Below, piece by piece: positions 56,570-64,000 of a stretch of 64,000 nt of DNA. Numbering within the stretch: position 1 is the stretch's first letter; each line of letters opens with the position of its first letter. Where the stretch lies: contig NZ_JACSWB010000170.1 in NCBI RefSeq assembly GCF_016888135.1, forward strand, positions 1 through 64,000. Direction: 5' to 3'. Made by a program: the position numbers and the translations under genes. Origin of the DNA: Leptolyngbya sp. CCY15150 (lineage in GTDB: Bacteria; Cyanobacteriota; Cyanobacteriia; RECH01). The notes beneath the pieces are model-generated. The model had not been told where the DNA came from. It saw nothing but the letters and a program-made list of their open reading frames with translations, and searched no databases.

Positions 56570-56837
56570 GGCTGGTGCTCCCGATTAGGTGAACGGTGCG
56601 GGCGCATGGCGTCCTTGTCTTCTATATTGTCGGCTGAATGCTTGGGGGAGGGAGTGATGCATCCCTCCTTGTTGCTGTGATGTGAATCACTGACAGGGCG
56701 GCGGAGTCGGAGGGGTGTAGTGGCTAGGCTCAGAGGATGGAAAAATAGCTGGAAAAAAGGAGAGCGATCGCCTCTTTAGAATCGATGGAGGCTGCTATAA
56801 TGATAGTCCGTTAGTTTGCAATGGTGCAGGCTCAAAT

Positions 56838-56909
56838 GCCGGTGTAGCTCAGTGGTAGAGCACTCGATTCGTAATCGAGCGGTCGTGAGTTCAAATCTCA
56901 TCACCGGCT
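56838..56909 (+). tRNA. tRNA-Thr (anticodon CGU)
   Basis: A full cloverleaf is visible. The acceptor stem GCCGGTG pairs with CACCGGC. The D arm is GCTCAGTGGTAGAGC. The anticodon stem CTCGA/TCGAG holds the loop with CGT at 56870-56872. The T arm is GTGAG-TTCAAAT-CTCAC. The discriminator is T and CCA is not encoded. A palindrome of a RAYT element begins 20 nt after it. Confidence 0.95.
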
Positions 56910-56929
56910 TAGTTAGTTATTAGAGTCCG

Positions 56930-56962
56930 AGATCTGCGACTTCTTTAAGAAGTCGCAGATCT
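56930..56962. repeat. REP-like palindrome, left copy of the RAYT unit
   Basis: The 33-nt palindrome has 16-nt arms (AGATCTGCGACTTCTT and its complement) around one central T. It lies just after tRNA-Thr and 42 bp before the transposase gene. The copy at 57582-57614 is its exact reverse complement. Confidence 0.9.
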
Positions 56963-57004
56963 TGTGAGCTTGGGTATTCTATGGCATGACTTGAAGCAGA
57001 TGCC

Positions 57005-57577
57005 ATGACTCAGGAGCAAATTTCTCCCCCTCAGATGGGGCACTTCTACCATATCTACAATCGGGGCAACAATCGTCAAAACGTCTTTTTTGAACGGGAT
57101 AACTATCTTTATTTCTTGCGATTGATCCGGCAAACCTTCGTCACCCACAACATTGACATGGTGGCATATTGCCTCATGCCAAACCATTATCACCTGCTGG
57201 TTTATCCTAAAAGCGCACACTTATCCCAGTCCATGAAATCGCTTTCCCTATCTTACACAAAAGCGATCAATAAACGTTTTGGTCGAGTAGGTGCATTGTT
57301 TCAAGGGCGGTTTCAGCGAATTTTGGTGACTCACAGCGATTATCTGGTGCATTTGATTCGCTACATCCACCAGAATCCGGTTAAAGCCAACCTGGTTAGC
57401 CAACCAGAGGAGTGGGAGTTTTCTAGTTATTTAGACTATGCAGGTCTTCGAGCGGGGACATTGCCAAACTTAGCGTTACTTCAGCAGCAGTTTGAGGAAA
57501 GCGATCGCTTATCGTTTTGGGCGAACGGATGTCTGCCCACTCATTTAGCGTTCAGACAACTGTTGCCAGATGAGTGA
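57005..57577 (+). CDS. REP-associated tyrosine transposase (RAYT, Y1_Tnp/IS200-like)
   Basis: The 190-residue protein has the HUH nuclease features of the TnpA_REP family. It contains FYHIYNRGNNRQNVFF near the start, MPNHYHLLVYP with the metal-binding His-x-His, and the helix RYIHQNPVKANLVS with the putative catalytic Tyr. RAYTs bind and cut REP hairpins as single strands. The C terminus (SDRLSFWANGCLPTHLAF) is short. The gene looks intact, and a HIP1 site lies inside it (near 57508), so it is well adapted to the host. It is flanked on both sides by its likely substrate palindromes. Confidence 0.92.
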   Translation: MTQEQISPPQMGHFYHIYNRGNNRQNVFFERDNYLYFLRLIRQTFVTHNIDMVAYCLMPNHYHLLVYPKSAHLSQSMKSLSLSYTKAINKRFGRVGALFQGRFQRILVTHSDYLVHLIRYIHQNPVKANLVSQPEEWEFSSYLDYAGLRAGTLPNLALLQQQFEESDRLSFWANGCLPTHLAFRQLLPDE

Positions 57578-57581
57578 GGTC

Positions 57582-57614
57582 AGATCTGCGACTTCTTAAA
57601 GAAGTCGCAGATCT
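57582..57614. repeat. REP-like palindrome, right copy of the RAYT unit
   Basis: The same 33-nt palindrome as at 56930, reading with a central A, that is, inverted. It follows the transposase stop by 4 nt. It could also act as a transcription terminator between the convergent RAYT and caspase genes. Confidence 0.9.
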
Positions 57615-57630
57615 TTGCTCTAAACAAACG

Positions 57631-59202
57631 CTAGGACTGGCTTGTGCTACAGGTCACAAGTCTCAATGCGAGAGAAAAAAGATGGTAATGCCCCCCACCC
57701 AATTGGATTACTACAACAGGTAGTTCGCCTATACTAAAAAGGTCGAAGGTGAGATCGTCGTAGCTCATCCATTTGCCTGCTTTGCGCCAACCGACGCGAT
57801 CTCCAAACTTTTCCCAGATTTTGTCGCCTGTATACTTGCCGTCTAGCTTGGCACCGCATTCCACATAAATTTGCTTTTGGACACTAAAGCCAAATTTGCC
57901 GTTGCTATAATGCACCCAGAGGCGATCAATCGTCTCCAGGTCTTTGCAGGGGAAGTTAAGTAAATCATCAGTCTCAACATCCAACCACTCCTCTTTATTC
58001 ATTGCTTGCAGCATTCGTCGGGCAGTTTCCAGGTCAGCTTCTTTCCATTGCCCTACTTGCAGTAGTATTTGCAATTCCCAGTAGTCTATCCCTTTTTCCG
58101 ATTCCAGGAGCAGGTCTGGTAGGTGGGGAGTTGTTTGCATGACTTCTACTGCGATCGCCTGAATATCCTCATTCCTCAAGCCCAAAATGTGCTGAAGCTG
58201 CTGCAACCGCTTCAGTTCTCGTTCCCCCAATGGATTTTTGTGTTGAAGGGCGCGGGTAAACACCTCTCGATAGCGTTGGATCTTTTTCTGCCGTTGCCGA
58301 ATCGGTTCCAAAATGTCTGATTCGATCGCCTGTACTTCCCCATCAGACAAGCCCAGCTTGTGTTGCCATTCCTCCAACACAGAACGACTAAGAATCTCAT
58401 CAATGGTGTCGCCATCTTCCTGAACGATCACCTCCATTTCCTTGCGATATTTCACCTTGGGGTCGCCTAGGGGGGCTTTGGCAATGCGGATTTGATAGCC
58501 CTCATCTTTCAAAACGATAATGCGGGGCGTCATAGCAGGAGATTCTTCCTGCACTTTTCGCTTGGCGTAGTCATGCAGTTCCTGGACAGAGATCGCGCCA
58601 TCATCATCCACATCGGCAGCTCCAGTGCGAATGCCTTCCACTAGGCAGTGAGTGTAAATGGAGAGCGCGCCATCCCGTTGCTCAAAGGAATATTGCAACG
58701 AACTAGAGGACGTGAGAACAACGCGCCCCTCTGCCCCCAACAGGGTCTCTAGATCAATCGTGTTGTCATCTTTGGCCAGCAGGTCGCCAAAGGCTCCACT
58801 GAAACAGCAATCCAGGATGATCACCTGCCGTTTAGCTTTGCTCTCCCGGATACGATCGCGCACAACGCTGGCTGGAATTGCCGTTGCTCGGACTAAGTTC
58901 TCTTTTTGTTTCTTCGTATTGCACGCCGCAAAGTAGAGATCTCGTTGATCATCTTTCACTCCATGCCCGGAGATGTAGAGCAACGCCAGATCGTCTTTTT
59001 GCCTTGCCCGCAACCAAGTTTCAATCGTTTCAGAAACGGTGCTATGGGGCTGGTCAATGAGTTGCTCCACCTGATCAAAGCCTCCCATGTCCGGATCGCG
59101 AAGGACAGCGGCGATCGCCTCCACATCTTTGGGTGCCGCCGGGAGAGGCTTAAATCCGTCCCCGTAGGTTCCTGTACCAATCAACAGCGCAACTCTTGCC
59201 AT
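57631..59202 (-). CDS. Caspase-family (C14) protease fused to a GUN4 domain
   Basis: The 523-residue protein has three parts. The N-terminal caspase fold (about 1-230) has catalytic His80 in YISGHG and Cys133 in DCCFSG. A perfect EF-hand-type calcium loop follows within it at 197-208 (DVDDDGAISVQE). The middle (about 240-370) is charged and helical (IRQRQKKIQRYREVFTRALQ). The C-terminal part (about 370-523) is GUN4-like: FGFSVQKQIYVECGAKLDG, then FGDRVGWRKAGKWMSYDDLT. GUN4 binds porphyrins and activates Mg-chelatase, so the fusion may couple tetrapyrrole state to proteolysis. The start codon overlaps the upstream gene's stop as TAATG. It is probably a cell-death or defence effector. The role is inference. 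Confidence 0.88.
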   Translation of the reverse strand: MARVALLIGTGTYGDGFKPLPAAPKDVEAIAAVLRDPDMGGFDQVEQLIDQPHSTVSETIETWLRARQKDDLALLYISGHGVKDDQRDLYFAACNTKKQKENLVRATAIPASVVRDRIRESKAKRQVIILDCCFSGAFGDLLAKDDNTIDLETLLGAEGRVVLTSSSSLQYSFEQRDGALSIYTHCLVEGIRTGAADVDDDGAISVQELHDYAKRKVQEESPAMTPRIIVLKDEGYQIRIAKAPLGDPKVKYRKEMEVIVQEDGDTIDEILSRSVLEEWQHKLGLSDGEVQAIESDILEPIRQRQKKIQRYREVFTRALQHKNPLGERELKRLQQLQHILGLRNEDIQAIAVEVMQTTPHLPDLLLESEKGIDYWELQILLQVGQWKEADLETARRMLQAMNKEEWLDVETDDLLNFPCKDLETIDRLWVHYSNGKFGFSVQKQIYVECGAKLDGKYTGDKIWEKFGDRVGWRKAGKWMSYDDLTFDLFSIGELPVVVIQLGGGHYHLFSLALRLVTCSTSQS

Positions 59203-59603
59203 TAATCCTTGCTGGTATCGCTTTTTACTACTCTAACCGTCAGATGCGAAATTTTCTCCAGCGCTTGCAGTTGTTGTTCCAGTTCCTTTTCGGTGCGATA
59301 TTTCAGCTTCACATCGCCATACTCAAGTTCCAGTGATGCCCCTGCTATTCTCTCCCGCAGCCACTGCAACACCGCTAGGATGTTTTTCAGGTTCACCTCT
59401 GCCTTGAGGATGCCCAAATCAAACCCACCCTCCCCAGCTTTGCTGCCCTCTGGGATATCAGCGGAGCGCGCCAAAACGGCATCCTCTGCTAGCCCATCTT
59501 TCAAGTCAAGCACCAAACGTTGGGAATAGGCTTCTAGCTCTTCTGGTTCCAAGTCCAGCCCAGCCTCATTCAAATCAATGAAAAGATCAAGGTTCTTTGA
59601 CAT
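59202..59603 (-). CDS. EACC1-like small protein, translationally coupled to the caspase
   Basis: The 133-residue protein has an N-terminal helical acidic half and a C-terminal part that reads like effector-associated constant component 1: a Gly-rich turn (PEGSKAGEGGFDLGILKAEV), a helix (LKNILAVLQWLRERIAG), and two strands (LELEYGDVKLKYRT). EACC1 domains were defined by Kaur, Iyer and Aravind as constant partners of caspases and other effectors in bacterial conflict systems. Its stop overlaps the caspase start by 1 nt (TAATG), so the proteins are produced together. The family match is by pattern and needs a profile search. Confidence 0.65.
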   Translation of the reverse strand: MSKNLDLFIDLNEAGLDLEPEELEAYSQRLVLDLKDGLAEDAVLARSADIPEGSKAGEGGFDLGILKAEVNLKNILAVLQWLRERIAGASLELEYGDVKLKYRTEKELEQQLQALEKISHLTVRVVKSDTSKD

Positions 59604-59766
59604 AAAGGGTAGCTTAGATAAAAGAAATTCTATCCAAAGTCTAACTGTATAGACAGCAGTTGTCGAAGTTAAATTTATTTGAGGTTGAATTAAAGGTGCA
59701 GGGATTGAAAAGACTACAGTTGAGGCGATCGCCCATCAGCGACCTAATCCACCCCAAAGTATAAGC

Positions 59767-60348
59767 TTAGTTATCCAATAGTCCAGCGAGCTGAAAAACT
59801 TGATTGGGCGTGATCGTTAAGGTAGGCAACAAGGGAGTAGCGATCGCCCTGTCGCCTCGATAAGTCTGCGGCAAAGAATCTGGACTGAACAGGGTGATGC
59901 TTCGGGCAGCAGAATCCACAACCCACACACAGGAAATACCTGCCAGCAAATAATTGGTTGACTTTTCAGTCATGGCACCAAAGGTTTGTCCTGGAGAAAT
60001 AATTTCAATGACTAGATCAGGACAAACTGGACAAGCTTCATCCTTCACCCAAGTCTTCGGGAGGCGATCGTAGGAAAGATAGGTAAGATCGGGCACAGGC
60101 ACCCAAGGTTTATCTTGCCATCTCAGGAGCAGTGCCCATTCAATACACACTCGCCCTCGATTTTGGCTCCATTGACTGAGTAAGGTAAACAACGCGCCCG
60201 TAATTGCACTATGAAAAAATTTAGGAGACATAGTAGAGAGCAATAGTTTCGGCACAGCTTGTCCATTGACGAACTCATAGGTCTTGTCGTCGTCAGGCAG
60301 TGCAAAAAACTCATCTAGGGTGAGGGATTTGCCAGTGGTGTGAACCAT
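59767..60348 (-). CDS. Uma2 family (DUF820) putative restriction endonuclease-fold protein
   Basis: The 193-residue protein opens SLTLDEFFALPDDDKTYEFV and continues NGQAVPKLLLSTMS, the standard Uma2 start. The nuclease landmarks are VPDLTYLS (Asp), CPDLVIEIISPGQTF (Glu) and the KSTNYLLAGISCVWVVD strand with Lys. Catalytic-type residues are in place. It follows the EACC1-caspase pair by about 160 bp in the same direction. Uma2 genes are common near mobile DNA in cyanobacteria; no function is established. Compared with the copy at 2999 it is divergent in sequence. Confidence 0.88.
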   Translation of the reverse strand: MVHTTGKSLTLDEFFALPDDDKTYEFVNGQAVPKLLLSTMSPKFFHSAITGALFTLLSQWSQNRGRVCIEWALLLRWQDKPWVPVPDLTYLSYDRLPKTWVKDEACPVCPDLVIEIISPGQTFGAMTEKSTNYLLAGISCVWVVDSAARSITLFSPDSLPQTYRGDRAIATPLLPTLTITPNQVFQLAGLLDN

Positions 60349-60517
60349 ACGCTGTGCTCTTAGGGAGGAAACTATGTTCAGTATAGTTCAGGGTGATGAA
60401 GGAAACAGGCAGTCGTCATCTTAAATTCGGGTTAAAACGTTACATGATCCATTCTTCTTACCCAGACTGGATATGAGGCTTCCGTCCCTGCCTAGTCAGT
60501 GAAGGTTACATCTCTAT

Positions 60518-60913
60518 CTAGGGATGATGGATGTTGCGGCGGGAGGGCGATCGCGTATACCAATAGGCCCAGGCAATGAGTACCGCTTGGAGTGGCAGCC
60601 TTATCCAGAGCGCGATCTCGGGAATGTTAGGAAATTGATCAGGCTCCAAGGCCATCTGGAGGTTGGCAGGGAAGACGGCGATGAGCAACGCTATGATCCC
60701 CCAGGCAGCGATCGCTGAAGTGCGATGCACCAGTAGCAGGATGCCCAAGAGTATTTCAGCCACGCCGCTAATATAGACCAGTTCTAGATGCCATGGTAAA
60801 TAGGGTGGCATCATCCGCAGATAGAAATCGGCTGAGCGAAAGTGGTTCAGTCCTGCGACGATGAGCGCGATCCCTAGCACTACCTTGAGACTAGTCTTAA
60901 CGTTTTTAATCAC
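60518..60913 (-). CDS. DoxX-like four-helix membrane protein
   Basis: The 131-residue protein has four hydrophobic segments. The first, LKVVLGIALIVAGLNHF, is followed by the family-typical MMPPYLPWHLELVYISGVAE, then ILLGILLLVHRTSAIAAWGI and PLQAVLIAWAYWY. The PPYLPW and SGxxE elements match the DoxX/DoxD-like superfamily. Bacterial DoxX relatives have been tied to thiol and oxidative-stress membrane complexes, but most are of unknown role. A basic C-terminal tail ends the protein. It is a single gene. Confidence 0.82.
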   Translation of the reverse strand: MIKNVKTSLKVVLGIALIVAGLNHFRSADFYLRMMPPYLPWHLELVYISGVAEILLGILLLVHRTSAIAAWGIIALLIAVFPANLQMALEPDQFPNIPEIALWIRLPLQAVLIAWAYWYTRSPSRRNIHHP

Positions 60914-61047
60914 TATATCCTTGTGGAAAGATGCTTACTTATTTGCTAGTATAGGTTTTTTATCGTATTAACGCTTGTTATCTTGCAGATGCTATCTTAA
61001 GGGCGATCGCTCTCTTGGTTAACCGAAAAGCGATCGCCCTTGCTTAC

Positions 61048-62262
61048 TTACTCTACCTGGATGACGGCTAGGTTAGCTCCTGTGTAGTAGTGAGAAACAA
61101 TTTGCTGATAGTTTTGCCCTTGGCTGGCCATTTCTCGTGCTCCCCATTGACTGAGACCTAGCCCATGCCCAAAACCACGACCCTGCACTTGGAACGACGT
61201 GGGCACCGGTACCGTATTGCCCGTACTGGCTACATTGGGCAGACTCGGGGTTACCTCAAACAAGGTACTGCGCAGGTCGAGTGCTTGGCGCAGTTCATTG
61301 CCGCTGAGGGTGCGAGTTCCGGCATCGCCTACCACGCGCATGGTGATGATGCGACCTTGGTTGGTACGGCGCTCGGGTTGTAAGGAGAGAATGTTGCCGA
61401 CGCCCGTAATTCTTGCCCTGAGCTGATCGGCGCTAAAGGTTTCTGTCCATTGATAGACCGGAGCATTTTGGTCGAAATCTTGCACCGCCCGCAGGTAGGG
61501 GCGATAGCTTGTCCAAACATCTTCGACATTCTCGGTGTAGCCGCCCGAGGCAGAGTGGAACACGGCTTCAATAATGCGTCCCTCATGCACCAACACCTGA
61601 CCAGCGGTTTCTCGAACCGCTTGCTGTGTGCTAGTGGCTTCCTTCTCTAGACCGCTATAGACCTGCCAGGAGGTGGTATCTCCCACATCAAAGACCGTGT
61701 TGCCGCTGGTTTGTCGTTGATAGAGGGCGTAGCTGCGAGCCGATACGGCTTGAGCTTTCAGCGCTTCTAGGGGCCAACTGGTGGGCATTTCTGCACCCAC
61801 AACGCTGTAGAGATATTCTTCTAGATCCACATAGTTCACCGCCGTGATGCCGCCACTGGTCGGCAGAACCAAGGTGCGACCGCGATACCACTTATCACCG
61901 ATATACACAAAGCCATCTGCCTCTGGCTCCACCCAAACTTGCCCTGCCGTCCAGCGGTTGACCGTCACCCGCCCGCCGTTCGACTCTGCTACCAGGGCTC
62001 CCATGGCGGGAATTTCTGCCAAGACCTGTCCTGAGCCATCGCGGAGCACAGCGTTGGTGGAACTACCGATGGTCACTTGGCTAACATCTTGCTCGATGGC
62101 CACCCGCATTTCCAACGCCGCTAGAGCGGGCAGGGCCATAACGGCAAAGTTGGCCAAGGTGCCAACACCAACCAAGAGAGAAATCAGGCTCAGATGCCGT
62201 CCTAGGGTGAGAATAGGAGCCAAAAGGCGCTGGGGTGCGATCGCATTCAGTTTTAGGTTCAT
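61048..62262 (-). CDS. SpoIID/LytB domain protein, secreted or membrane-anchored
   Basis: The 404-residue protein starts near ATG 62262, with a hydrophobic N-terminal segment (LISLLVGVGTLANFAVMALP). The SpoIID domain (about 150-400) shows YVDLEEYLYSVVGAEMP, WPLEALKAQAVSARSYALYQ, SASGGYTENVEDVW and GHGLGLSQWGAREMA. SpoIID of Bacillus cleaves glycan strands of peptidoglycan that lack stem peptides. Cyanobacterial homologues are broadly conserved and their role is less clear. The catalytic Glu of VVGAEMP is present. A GTG further upstream at 62289 is an alternative start. Confidence 0.88.
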   Translation of the reverse strand: MNLKLNAIAPQRLLAPILTLGRHLSLISLLVGVGTLANFAVMALPALAALEMRVAIEQDVSQVTIGSSTNAVLRDGSGQVLAEIPAMGALVAESNGGRVTVNRWTAGQVWVEPEADGFVYIGDKWYRGRTLVLPTSGGITAVNYVDLEEYLYSVVGAEMPTSWPLEALKAQAVSARSYALYQRQTSGNTVFDVGDTTSWQVYSGLEKEATSTQQAVRETAGQVLVHEGRIIEAVFHSASGGYTENVEDVWTSYRPYLRAVQDFDQNAPVYQWTETFSADQLRARITGVGNILSLQPERRTNQGRIITMRVVGDAGTRTLSGNELRQALDLRSTLFEVTPSLPNVASTGNTVPVPTSFQVQGRGFGHGLGLSQWGAREMASQGQNYQQIVSHYYTGANLAVIQVE

Positions 62263-62289
62263 AGCAATCAGAGGAGACGATTTATTCAC

Positions 62290-62707
62290 AACACGGACGA
62301 AAAACCCAACTCTTGATGGAGCAGTTGATCAGGTGAAGGCGTTTAATGTAGGCTGGGCGATCGCTCATCGTCTTAGACCACATTGAGTCTAGGACGTTGG
62401 CGGTCGATATTAACCATTGGATGACCAACAGTCTAGAATATCTGCCCCAATATAAACCAATTTTCCAGCGACTTGGGGAGGAATGCGGATAGGATGAAAA
62501 GGAATTTAGGTCGTAACCTGTTCGTTGAGCATGAACACCGAGCGGTTTAGGCAGGGCGCGATCGTTGAACGACCAAGATCCAATCGAGATCTGCCTACTC
62601 CTCTGACGCATAGATCTCGTCTAGAAGTTCCTGCTGCCCCCCATCCAACCGACGGTTCTAGGTTGCTATCGATAGAAGTCCCTGACGAAGAGCATCAATA
62701 TAAATCT
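62290..62707. other. Intergenic region between divergent genes, nothing recognised
   Basis: The 418-bp gap separates the SpoIID gene (minus) from the HerA gene (plus) and holds both promoters. A GAGATCT...AGATCTC inverted repeat with a 19-nt loop lies near 62595-62628. No gene is seen. Confidence 0.45.
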
Positions 62708-64000
62708 ATGGTAAGTTCTCGATCGCAGTCTCCAGCCATTGGTACGGTGAAAGGCCCCGGTGACGACGGCAACCAGTATGTGTTCATCACCAGCAATAAT
62801 CGCCATGTCAAAATTGGTGAATTTGTCTACTACACCGTTCAACTGCCGGGGCTGGATGGGACGGTGCGATCGCTGAATATTTTGGGCAAGATCTCGGCGC
62901 GATCGCTGATTGATCATTTACCCGATCGCATTTTTGCCGATACGGAAATTAGCCCGGAAACCATTGCGGCCCTGGTCGGCTTCTCCCATCCCAATCCAGA
63001 AATTTACCAAGTCACCGTCGATGTGGTGGGCTATTTTGATCCGCGCTTGGGGTTCATGAATCCCCGCCGCACGCCGGATCCGGGGGAAAAGGTGTACCTG
63101 GCCCATGATGACTATCTGCGGGAAGTGCTGAACAAGCGCCAGCCCCAAGCGATCGGCTCCGCCCACATTGGTTCTCTCCTCCTGCGCGACCAAGGGGCAG
63201 TTCCCATCGCCCTGGATGTTAAAGAACTGGTGAGTACCCACATGGCGATCTTGGCGGGTACGGGGTCGGGAAAGTCTTACACCGCTGGCGTTTTGGTAGA
63301 GGAACTGCTGGCTCCCCATAACCGCGCCGCCGTGTTGATTTTTGACCCCCACGGGGAATATGGCACCCTGTCGGAACTGCGGGGGCATCCAGCCTTCACT
63401 GCCGAGGATGGCTATGCTCCCAAAGTTAAAGTGCTGACGCCGGATGATGTGCGCATTCGTATTTCGTCGTTGGACTACTACGATTTCCTCACCCTGCTAC
63501 CAGAAATGAGCGATCGCCAGCAGGCCATCCTCAATAAAGCCTTTGCCTTGATTAAACGCCATCGGCAAGGGCAATACCGCTGGGGCATTGGTGACTTGAT
63601 CGAAATGGTGAAAGAGGCAGACACCAGCGTGGATGATGAGGGCAACGAAAAGCTAGGCTCCTCCGCCCCCGCCATTACCTGGAAGCTCGATCGCTTAGCC
63701 GACATGCCCTACTTCCATCCCATGGAACACCTGGCCCCCAAGGATTTGTTTGAACCGGGGCAGGTGACGGTTTTGCAGATGAACGAGGTGTCTCAAGAAG
63801 CCCAGCAGGTGATCTGCGCGGCGGTGTTGCGCCAGTCCAACCAAGCCCGCATGAATACGCAAAAGGAATATATCTTGCCGGATGACGAAAACTACCTGCC
63901 CTATCCGGTCTTCATTTTGCTGGAAGAGGCCCACCGCTTCGCTCCTGCCCACGAACCTTCTCGCTGCAAAACCATCCTGCGAACGATTTTGAGTGAGGGA
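62708..64000 (+). CDS. herA: HerA-type ATPase/DNA translocase (3' end outside window)
   Basis: I translated this from ATG 62708; the frame is open for 431 codons to the window end. It starts with a HAS-barrel region (IGTVKGPGDDGNQYVFITSN, VKIGEFVYYTV). The motor has Walker A AGTGSGKSYTAG at about 190 and the HerA-type FDPHGEYGTL after it. A late Walker B-like LLEEAHRFAP is at the edge of the window. HerA forms hexamers that translocate DNA and usually works with the NurA nuclease in end resection, or with Sir2-like partners in defence. The NurA gene, if present, would lie beyond 64000, so the process is open. Confidence 0.9.
   Translation, partial: MVSSRSQSPAIGTVKGPGDDGNQYVFITSNNRHVKIGEFVYYTVQLPGLDGTVRSLNILGKISARSLIDHLPDRIFADTEISPETIAALVGFSHPNPEIYQVTVDVVGYFDPRLGFMNPRRTPDPGEKVYLAHDDYLREVLNKRQPQAIGSAHIGSLLLRDQGAVPIALDVKELVSTHMAILAGTGSGKSYTAGVLVEELLAPHNRAAVLIFDPHGEYGTLSELRGHPAFTAEDGYAPKVKVLTPDDVRIRISSLDYYDFLTLLPEMSDRQQAILNKAFALIKRHRQGQYRWGIGDLIEMVKEADTSVDDEGNEKLGSSAPAITWKLDRLADMPYFHPMEHLAPKDLFEPGQVTVLQMNEVSQEAQQVICAAVLRQSNQARMNTQKEYILPDDENYLPYPVFILLEEAHRFAPAHEPSRCKTILRTILSEG

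Larger units (their letters stand above)
56930..57614 (+). mobile_element. RAYT (REP-associated tyrosine transposase) unit flanked by inverted palindromes
   Basis: The unit of 685 bp is a Y1-type transposase gene framed by two 33-nt palindromes. The single asymmetric centre base (T left, A right) shows that the copies are mutually inverted. This is the REPtron layout. No target duplication is visible. It is inserted directly downstream of tRNA-Thr. Confidence 0.8.

Overview
The window is a chromosomal segment of a cyanobacterium. The palindrome GCGATCGC (HIP1) recurs across almost all of it. Many of the genes are typical of cyanobacteria: an RbcR-type LysR regulator, a DUF3153 lipoprotein, a ComFB protein, a pheophorbide a oxygenase-like Rieske protein, an allophycocyanin-like protein and a GUN4 domain. 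GC content is moderate to high, with dense, mostly short intergenic spaces. A filamentous Leptolyngbya-like lineage is a guess; the sequence does not fix the genus.

Region by region. 1-2664 is the 5' part of a NACHT NTPase gene (minus strand) ending in pentapeptide repeats that run off the left edge. 2999-3625 is a Uma2 nuclease-like gene. 3727-13017 is a minus-strand nitrogen-acquisition cluster. In transcription order it encodes a GdmH-type ureohydrolase (guanidine hydrolase family), a HypA-like and a HypB-like nickel chaperone with a GlnT-type glutamine synthetase homologue between them, a three-gene ABC importer, a Rieske oxygenase and a MetX-like alpha/beta hydrolase. An Lrp/AsnC regulator is divergent at 13189. 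13907-16704 is a metal-efflux module: a P1B ATPase and a SmtB/ZiaR-type repressor, each preceded by a matching inverted-repeat operator. 17234-28260 is mostly housekeeping and envelope: a ClC transporter with CBS and USP domains, lipoproteins, a TolC-type outer-membrane protein, an AAA ATPase and a PaO-like oxygenase.

28550-32230 is an island with no HIP1 sites and lower GC. It holds a mazEF pair, two 86-nt integron-type attC sites 1154 bp apart that bracket an unknown reversed gene, a coiled-coil gene, a gene for an allophycocyanin-alpha-like protein with a new C-terminal extension, and a nested palindromic element. 32245-56083 returns to native genes: eno, gloA, a class III cyclase, comFB, peptidoglycan peptidases, an AEC carrier, a membrane M41-like peptidase, ychF, an Hsp70, lptC, an MnmD-like methyltransferase, a Ser/Thr kinase, rbcR, a ferredoxin and a giant TPR-glycosyltransferase fusion. 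56838-57614 is a tRNA-Thr(CGU) followed at once by a RAYT transposase gene framed by two mutually inverted 33-nt palindromes. 57631-59603 is a two-gene operon of an EACC1-like small protein and a caspase-EF-hand-GUN4 fusion, a probable conflict or cell-death module. The right end carries a second Uma2 gene, a DoxX-like gene, a SpoIID-domain gene and the 5' part of a HerA-type ATPase gene.

The strongest candidates for something undescribed are the ApcA-like/coiled-coil pair beside attC sites, the caspase-GUN4/EACC1 operon, and the guanidine cluster extended by GlnT, a Rieske oxygenase and a MetX-like hydrolase.
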